A DNA stretch of 64,000 nucleotides from Pseudomonas sp. GOM7 (lineage in GTDB: Bacteria > Pseudomonadota > Gammaproteobacteria > Pseudomonadales > Pseudomonadaceae): NCBI RefSeq assembly GCF_026723825.1, contig NZ_CP113519.1, positions 5,208,001 through 5,272,000 on the forward strand, given 5' to 3'. The notes under the pieces are model-generated. The model was not told the origin of the DNA, searched no databases, and saw only the letters and a program-made list of their open reading frames with translations. Below are positions 58,750 through 64,000 of the stretch, in pieces; position 1 is the stretch's first letter; every line of letters starts with the position of its first letter. The translations under genes were made by a program, and so were the position numbers.

Positions 58750-58872
58750 TGCGCAATTTCTTGCACAGCAAACCATGGATAACTCTGTGGACAAATCTCT
58801 GTAGATCGCGCTGCTAAAGGGCTTGAGGCTGCTGCGCAAAAACTTGCGCAGCACTGCGCAACTTCTTGCGCA
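58750..58872. promoter_or_regulatory. Three TGCGCAA-N4-TTGCGCA palindromes upstream of hcp
   Basis: Copies are at 58750-58767 (one mismatch), 58833-58850 and 58855-58872. The last two are spaced 22 bp centre to centre, two helical turns, as expected for cooperative binding of a dimeric regulator. The 285-bp region between zwf and hcp is otherwise free of genes and becomes AT-rich just after the third copy. Confidence 0.65.
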
Positions 58873-59028
58873 CTTTTCCGTGACCTGGCACGCAATATGA
58901 CCATATATCATTTATTGGTCACGCCAAGTGCCTGATTTATATTGAGTTGTAAAAGTTGGCACGCAGATCGCTTTAGACCAGGCTCCCGGATCACTTTCGA
59001 TCCATGACCCAAGGCAAGGAGAGCACTC

Positions 59029-59547
59029 ATGCCAACACCCGCGTATCTGTCCCTCGAAGGCACCAAACAAGGTCTGATCACCGCTGGCACCTTCACCGAG
59101 GACTCGGTCGGCAACATCTTCCAGGAAGGTCATGAAGACCAGATTCTGGTTCAGGCCTACAACCACCAGGTCATCATCCCGCGTGATCCGCAGTCCGGCC
59201 AACCCACCGGCCAGCGCGTACACAAGCCGCTGATGATCACCAAGGTCTTCGACAAGTCCTCGCCGCTGATCTTCAACGCCCTGACCTCCGGTGAGCGTCT
59301 GAACAAGTGCCGTCTGGAGTGGTACCGCACCTCCTCCACCGGTACCCAGGAGCACTACTTCACCATCGAACTGGAAGACGCCGTGATCGTCGACGTGCAG
59401 TCGCGCATGCCGAACTGCCAGGACCCGAACATGGCCCACTTCACTCACCTGGAAGACGTCTACTTCACCTACCGCAAGATCGTCTGGACCCACGAAGTCT
59501 CCGGCACTTCCGGCTCCGACGACTGGCGTACGCCGATCTCTGCCTAA
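59029..59547 (+). CDS. hcp: Hcp, type VI secretion tube protein
   Basis: A 172-residue Hcp, the standard size. MPTPAYLSLEGTKQGLITAG, then FQEGHEDQILVQAYNHQVIIPRD and PLMITKVFDKSSPLIFNAL, are the family blocks. Hexamers stack into the tube that carries VgrG and effectors. AAGGAGAG precedes the ATG. No T6SS sheath or baseplate genes are in view, so this is an orphan hcp-vgrG unit that must use an apparatus encoded elsewhere. Confidence 0.96.
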   Translation: MPTPAYLSLEGTKQGLITAGTFTEDSVGNIFQEGHEDQILVQAYNHQVIIPRDPQSGQPTGQRVHKPLMITKVFDKSSPLIFNALTSGERLNKCRLEWYRTSSTGTQEHYFTIELEDAVIVDVQSRMPNCQDPNMAHFTHLEDVYFTYRKIVWTHEVSGTSGSDDWRTPISA

Positions 59548-59576
59548 GTCCTGGCCGAGTTCGTGTAATACCGCAG

Positions 59577-59607
59577 CGGCCAGGCATCGTCCTGGCCGTT
59601 GCGTTTT
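59577..59607 (+). terminator. Terminator after hcp
   Basis: CGGCCAGG / CCTGGCCG, an 8-bp stem with a CATCGT loop, followed by TTGCGTTTT. It separates hcp from vgrG. A half copy of the TGTAGGAGCGAG repeat follows at 59623. Confidence 0.75.
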
Positions 59608-59721
59608 GAGTGTGTACAGGCTGTAGGAGCGAGTTTATTCGCGATCAAGAGCACAGCCTTTGTCGCGCTGCCTGCCTAGAATGGCCCGCGCCTTCACGGA
59701 TCGAAACGAGAGGAACACAGA

Positions 59722-61809
59722 ATGTTCGCCCCGGCCAATCAGACCCATTTCAGCCTGAGCATCGAAGGGGGCGAGCACGACCTGCAGGTGCTCGAATTCA
59801 GCGGGCGCGAAGCCATCAGTCAGCCTTACGCCTTCCGCGTGGAGCTGATCAGCGAACGCCCCGACCTCGACCTGGAAAGCCTGCTGCACCAGCGCGCCTT
59901 TCTCGCCTTCGATCAGCACGGCGCCGGCATCCACGGCCTTATCCACCGCATCGCTCAGGGTGAGTCCGGCCAGCGCATGACGCGCTACCACCTGACCCTG
60001 GTGCCGCAACTGGCCTACCTGGCCCACCGCACCAACCAACGCATCTTCCAGCACCTGACGGTGGAGAAGATCATCAGCCAGGTGCTCGAAGAACACGGCA
60101 TCCAGGCCGACGCTTATCAATTCCAGCTCGGTTCGCTCTACCCCGAGCGCGAGTACTGCGTGCAGTACGACGAGACGGATCTGCACTTCGTCCAGCGCCT
60201 GTGCGAAGAGGAAGGCATTCATTACCACTTCCGCCACAGCACCGAGGGGCATGTGCTGACCTTCGGCGATGACCAGACGCCGTTCCCGCGCCTGGCGCCG
60301 CTGGCCTACCAGCAGGACACCGGCCTGGTGGCCGACGACCCGGTGATCAAGCACTTCGGCGCCCGCGTGGAAACCCGCACCAGCCAGGTCACCCGCCGCG
60401 ACTACGACTTCGAGAAGCCGCGCCTGCAACTGGAAGCCAAGGCCGACGGCGAGGCGCAACCGAAACTGGAAGACTACGACTATCCCGGTCGCTACACCGA
60501 CCGCGAGCGTGGCCGCCATCTGGCCAAACGCGCCCTGGAGCGTCATCGCCACGACTTCGAGCTGGCCGAGGGCGACGGCGACTCGCCGACCCTGGTCAGC
60601 GGCCACTTCCTCGAACTGACCGAGCACCCGCGCAGCGAGTGGAACCAGCTCTGGCTGCTTACCGAAGTGCAACACGAAGGCAAGCAGCCGCAGGTGCTGG
60701 AAGAATCGGTGACCAGCGACACCCAGCCTGCCGACGGTTTCACCCAGGGCTACCGCAACCGCTTTACCGCCACGCCGTGGGACGTGCCCTTCCGCCCGCT
60801 GCTGGCCCACCCCAAGCCGCGCCTGCTTGGCAGCCAGAGCGCCGTGGTCACCGGCCCGGCCGGCGAAGAGATCCACTGCGACCAATATGGCCGCGTGAAA
60901 GTGCAATTCTTCTGGGATCGTGAAGGCCAGGCCGACGACAAGACCAGTTGCTGGCTGCGCGTCAGCTCTAGCTGGGCCGGTGACCGCTATGGCGCCATCA
61001 CCATCCCGCGCATCGGTATGGAAGTGCTGGTCACCTTCCTCGAAGGCGACCCCGACCAGCCGCTGGTCACCGGCTGCCTGTACCACGCCGAACACGTGGT
61101 GCCCTACGACCTGCCGGCGAACAAGACCCGCAGCGTGTTCAAGACCCTCAGCAGCCCTGGGGGCGGTGGCTACAACGAACTGCGCATCGAAGACCGCAAG
61201 GGCGCCGAACAGATCTACGTCCACGCCCAGCGCGACTGGGACGAAAACATCGAGCATGACCAGAAGATCCGCGTCGGTAACGAGCGCCACGACACCGTCG
61301 AAGCCAATACCTATAGCCATTTCAAGGCCGAAGAACACCGCACCACCCACGCCGACCGCAAGACCGAGATCAAGGCCAACGACCACCTCAGCGTCGGCGA
61401 CAGCCAGCACATCAAGCTCGGCAACGGCCAGTTCATCGAAGCCGGCCAGGAAATCCACCTCTCCAGCGGCCTGAAAGTGGTGCTCGAAGCCGGCAGCGAA
61501 CTGACCCTCAAGGGCGGCGGCAGCTTCATCAAACTCGACGGCGGCGGCGTGACCCTGGTGGGGCCGGTGATCAAGATCAACTCCGGCGGCGCGCCGGGCA
61601 ATGGCTCGGGGGCGGCGCCGATACCACCTGTATTGCCCAAACCGGCGGATACCGCGCCAGTGGGTGAGAAAACCGGCACCGCCATCCAAAACCTGCCGCT
61701 TCCCAGGGAAAAGGGAAGCACGGGGCCGCAACAATTGATCGTGGATGTCTGGGGTGACCCGGAGCAAGGTGGGCAAGTTGAATTGCTCGACCCGGAGGAG
61801 GACGCATGA
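59722..61809 (+). CDS. vgrG: VgrG, type VI secretion spike protein
   Basis: A 695-residue VgrG. The gp27-like region covers about residues 1-370, the gp5 OB-fold about 380-460 (CDQYGRVKVQFFWDREG, SWAGDRYGAITIPRIGMEVLVTFLEGDPDQPLVTG), and the beta-helix needle about 470-620 (EQIYVHAQRDWDENIEHDQ, VGDSQHIKLGNG). The last 75 residues after GGAPGNGSG are a Pro-rich extension that may bind the cargo encoded next. GAGAGG precedes the ATG. Its stop overlaps the next start (ATGA), so spike and cargo are coupled. Confidence 0.96.
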   Translation: MFAPANQTHFSLSIEGGEHDLQVLEFSGREAISQPYAFRVELISERPDLDLESLLHQRAFLAFDQHGAGIHGLIHRIAQGESGQRMTRYHLTLVPQLAYLAHRTNQRIFQHLTVEKIISQVLEEHGIQADAYQFQLGSLYPEREYCVQYDETDLHFVQRLCEEEGIHYHFRHSTEGHVLTFGDDQTPFPRLAPLAYQQDTGLVADDPVIKHFGARVETRTSQVTRRDYDFEKPRLQLEAKADGEAQPKLEDYDYPGRYTDRERGRHLAKRALERHRHDFELAEGDGDSPTLVSGHFLELTEHPRSEWNQLWLLTEVQHEGKQPQVLEESVTSDTQPADGFTQGYRNRFTATPWDVPFRPLLAHPKPRLLGSQSAVVTGPAGEEIHCDQYGRVKVQFFWDREGQADDKTSCWLRVSSSWAGDRYGAITIPRIGMEVLVTFLEGDPDQPLVTGCLYHAEHVVPYDLPANKTRSVFKTLSSPGGGGYNELRIEDRKGAEQIYVHAQRDWDENIEHDQKIRVGNERHDTVEANTYSHFKAEEHRTTHADRKTEIKANDHLSVGDSQHIKLGNGQFIEAGQEIHLSSGLKVVLEAGSELTLKGGGSFIKLDGGGVTLVGPVIKINSGGAPGNGSGAAPIPPVLPKPADTAPVGEKTGTAIQNLPLPREKGSTGPQQLIVDVWGDPEQGGQVELLDPEEDA

Positions 61810-64000
61810 GCGAGCTGAAGGATCAGCCTATCGAGCAAGGTGTTCGCAAGCGCACGGACTACGACAATTCACGCCGTGCCTCTATGGCCTTAAATGTGCC
61901 ACGCCAGGACGGTGGCACCTTGCGCATTCCCGTGGAGCAGCAGATGCGTAGCCACGAGGAAGAGGAAAACATTCAACAGAATACCTTTCTCGCCGTTGTT
62001 CCCATGGGGCGACTGCCAGGCTACGACAAGCTTGGAGAAACGCCAAAAGGTGCGGTACTGCGCCCAGGTAGGTTGTATGTTTTTTGCCGAGGCAAACTAT
62101 GGCGCGAGCTGGAAAGTGATGGCCAGGGTCAGCTATTTGAAGTGGACGTGCCGCACTGGCGAAACATCGCCAAAGCAGGGGGCGAGGCAGATGAGCGTAA
62201 ACCTGTCGGTGCCAAGCAATACCTGTTGCTGCTGCCAATGCTGTTACAAGGGCGCTTCGTAGGTGACCAATATGAAATGGCCTACAGTGAATTGCCCTGG
62301 ACGTGGGAATACATCGAGTGGCTGGAAGCCAGTAGCGGTCGCATCAAGCAGCGCTGTCAGAATGTTGCGCCGGCGTGGTCGGCTGCCGTGGTCGGCCCTG
62401 AGCAGTGGCGAGCCACACAAGCCATGCCCATCATCCCACTCACCCGCCTAAGCAAGGGGCTCTGCGCCCGCGAACTGCATTTCGAGACGCTCCTCGAAGA
62501 CCCACTGATCTACACCTCTGGCCTGACGGAGCTACCGGCCAACTCGCTGGTTAAACAACTCGAGCAGCGCCAGCAGGAATTGGCTGCCAAGACCCAGGCT
62601 CCAGCGCCAGAACCCTTACCGCCGCTGCCCGACAGCAAGGATCTACTGAGCGAATATCAGCTACGCGGCTATCCACGCCTGGTCGGCATCATGCTGCACG
62701 ACCCGATCTTCACCCTTCGCCATGCCGTCGCTCAGACCAAGCTATGCACAGAGCTGCTGCAAACACTCAATGCCCTGGTGCCCCATCAGTCATTTGGTCG
62801 TTATGCCGAAGTGCTATACCAGGAAATGCTCACACCTGCCGGATCGCTCAAGGAATTCCGCGAGCACGTCGACTTGGCTGCACTCAAGCAAGCCACGCTC
62901 CACAATGAGCGCGAGCGCGCTCGAGAACTGCTCTATCGCCTGCAGGAGCGATTGCTTGGCCTAGTACAGCAGCTCCAACCCGTTTGGCAGGACTATGTGC
63001 ACAGCGAGGACGAACGCCTGCTGGAGCCTTATGCGCAACTGGTAGAGCTATTGGAAGTGCTGACATGCTCGCCCAAGAGCAGTGATCCTCGCTGCATCGA
63101 ACCGACGGATACCAAGCTCGCCAAGGATGTGGAAAAACTCAGCAAACAACTGGTGCAAGCCACCCATGCGCTGACCCGCGACCTGCTGCCCGAGGCCGAC
63201 AAGCTTCCCAAAGCCCTGGAGCGTCTGGAGCAACGACTTGCCAGCGGCCAGCCAATACGCCCCGAGCGCCTCGGCCTCAGTGCCCTCAGTTTCCTGAACG
63301 GCGCTTACATCGCCCAGAACATGGCAGCGGCGACCGACGAAGTGCTCAACCATGTGGCGACCGCCACCATGCTGGCGATCAAGCGCATAACAGAAAGTCC
63401 GAACGTGACCCAAGTGGAACTGCACCGCAGCTTCCTGCCAACCTTCAACACCCTCAAACGCCTGCATAGCCAGGCAAAGGGCCTGGAATTGCTGCCTCAG
63501 GGCAAGGCACTGACAGAGCAGAAGGTGGTACTGGGTGTACACGGTGGCGGGGTTAGTTTCGGTATCACCGCGGCCGAGCGCCTTACTCTGACCCGAAACA
63601 ACTACTACTACGCCAACCTGACCAATCGCGGCAGAACGGTGGCCACCAGTAGCGCCAAGGCAGCGGAGCGTCTCGGCTTCGCCAGCAAGGATCTGGGTAA
63701 GGTCATGGTCGTGGTGGCTGAAGCCAACGATCCACTAGTGGAAGACTTCAGGCAGTGGCGCAGCGTTGCACCGCAACTGGATACGGCCAAGGCCCTGGCC
63801 AATAGCAAGACGATCCCCATACTGGCCACGGTCTGTGCGGCGTTCAGTCTTTATGCGAATACGGTCGGGACGAAAGAATTAATTAACAGTGAAGAATGGA
63901 GATTTCGAGCAGGAGCAGGCGGAGCACTCGTTGACCTTGGTTTAGCCGCCAATAATCTTGCGCTGAAACTATTAACGGATGCAAAGCGAGGAGCTCACCC
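61806..64000 (+). CDS. Large VgrG-linked protein, probable T6SS effector (partial, 3' end missing)
   Basis: An open frame of 731 codons with no stop runs to the window end. It starts MSELKDQPIEQGVRKR at the ATG overlapping the vgrG stop. Residues about 60-100 contain VVPMGRLPGYDKLG and RPGRLYVFCRGKLWREL. From about 240 to 650 it is mostly helical, with Leu/Gln-rich heptad-like stretches (KQLEQRQQELAAKTQ, LYRLQERLLGLVQQLQ). At about 666-685 a hydrophobic helix (TIPILATVCAAFSLYA) begins, which suggests a membrane-acting C-terminus. GC is somewhat lower than that of vgrG. I recognise no catalytic motif. Position makes a secreted toxin likely; an immunity gene would be expected downstream. Confidence 0.75.
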   Translation, partial: MSELKDQPIEQGVRKRTDYDNSRRASMALNVPRQDGGTLRIPVEQQMRSHEEEENIQQNTFLAVVPMGRLPGYDKLGETPKGAVLRPGRLYVFCRGKLWRELESDGQGQLFEVDVPHWRNIAKAGGEADERKPVGAKQYLLLLPMLLQGRFVGDQYEMAYSELPWTWEYIEWLEASSGRIKQRCQNVAPAWSAAVVGPEQWRATQAMPIIPLTRLSKGLCARELHFETLLEDPLIYTSGLTELPANSLVKQLEQRQQELAAKTQAPAPEPLPPLPDSKDLLSEYQLRGYPRLVGIMLHDPIFTLRHAVAQTKLCTELLQTLNALVPHQSFGRYAEVLYQEMLTPAGSLKEFREHVDLAALKQATLHNERERARELLYRLQERLLGLVQQLQPVWQDYVHSEDERLLEPYAQLVELLEVLTCSPKSSDPRCIEPTDTKLAKDVEKLSKQLVQATHALTRDLLPEADKLPKALERLEQRLASGQPIRPERLGLSALSFLNGAYIAQNMAAATDEVLNHVATATMLAIKRITESPNVTQVELHRSFLPTFNTLKRLHSQAKGLELLPQGKALTEQKVVLGVHGGGVSFGITAAERLTLTRNNYYYANLTNRGRTVATSSAKAAERLGFASKDLGKVMVVVAEANDPLVEDFRQWRSVAPQLDTAKALANSKTIPILATVCAAFSLYANTVGTKELINSEEWRFRAGAGGALVDLGLAANNLALKLLTDAKRGAH

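Noticed and set aside
58775..58800. TGGATAACTCTGTGGACAA as a DnaA-box cluster or origin
   Set aside because: A single imperfect box, no further boxes, and no dnaA, dnaN or partition genes nearby.
59635..61776. 713-codon antisense frame opposite vgrG, and comparable long antisense frames at 44353-46386 and 34650-36194
   Set aside because: They mirror strongly conserved genes (vgrG, mtlG/mtlK, prlC). GC-rich codon use keeps the opposite strand open; their sequences are low-complexity His/Gln/Gly-rich shadows.

Overview
The window is about 64 kb of GC-rich chromosome from a Pseudomonas (sensu lato) species. The evidence is the gene content and wording of many proteins (pycA/oadA with a LysR regulator, hexR next to zwf, a PA0069-family radical SAM gene with a LexA box, a complete mtlREFGKDYZ mannitol operon, DUF1161, an orphan hcp-vgrG island) plus several intergenic hairpin repeats that begin GTAGGGTGG, TGTAGGAGCGAGC or GTAGCCCGGAT, a pattern common in this genus. 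The species cannot be fixed from the sequence alone.

Layout. 0-15.7 kb is ordinary core genome: a DUF4105 protein, a GFA-family protein, AEC and CitMHS transporters, TerC, a stand-alone PilT/PilU-like ATPase, a TAXI-type TRAP transporter (receptor plus fused permease), a luciferase-like oxidoreductase, OsmC, two lipoproteins (one an HELAH aminopeptidase), DUF1161 and a HAD hydrolase. 15.8-33.5 kb is a defence island with a complete type I-F CRISPR-Cas system: array 1 (31 repeats), an IS110-family element, cas1, cas2-3, a hipBA toxin-antitoxin pair in reverse orientation, csy1-csy2-csy3-csy4, array 2 (32 repeats) and a second, unrelated-looking hipBA pair. 33.5-41 kb returns to core genes: GNAT, gamma-carbonic anhydrase, prlC, yheV-like, AraC/BASS transporter, a secreted protein and the LexA-box radical SAM gene. 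41-50.4 kb is the mannitol/arabitol uptake and catabolism operon with its regulator. 50.5-58.7 kb holds a beta-carbonic anhydrase, the two-subunit pyruvate carboxylase, hexR and zwf. 59-64 kb is hcp, vgrG and the first 731 codons of a large unrecognised protein, probably a type VI secretion cargo, that runs off the window.

How the genes work together. Cas1 and Cas2-3 add spacers at the leader ends of both arrays; Csy4 cuts both repeat types, and Csy1-3 form the surveillance complex. All catalytic residues I checked in Csy4, Cas3 and both HipA kinases are present, so the system looks functional. The most unusual point is that the cas operon is cut in two by hipBA-1. Its HipB-type operator lies in the 278-bp AT-rich divergent region that must also carry the csy1 promoter, and a second hipBA with three operators sits just beyond the end of array 2. 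Two spacers in array 2 overlap by 21 nt, and the overlap reveals a CC PAM. Array 1's last repeat is broken three bases before its end next to the IS110 element, and a lone repeat-like sequence lies beyond hipBA-2. MtlEFGK import a polyol, MtlD/MtlY/MtlZ oxidise and phosphorylate it. HexR-Zwf feeds the Entner-Doudoroff pathway, and PycA/OadA refills the TCA cycle.
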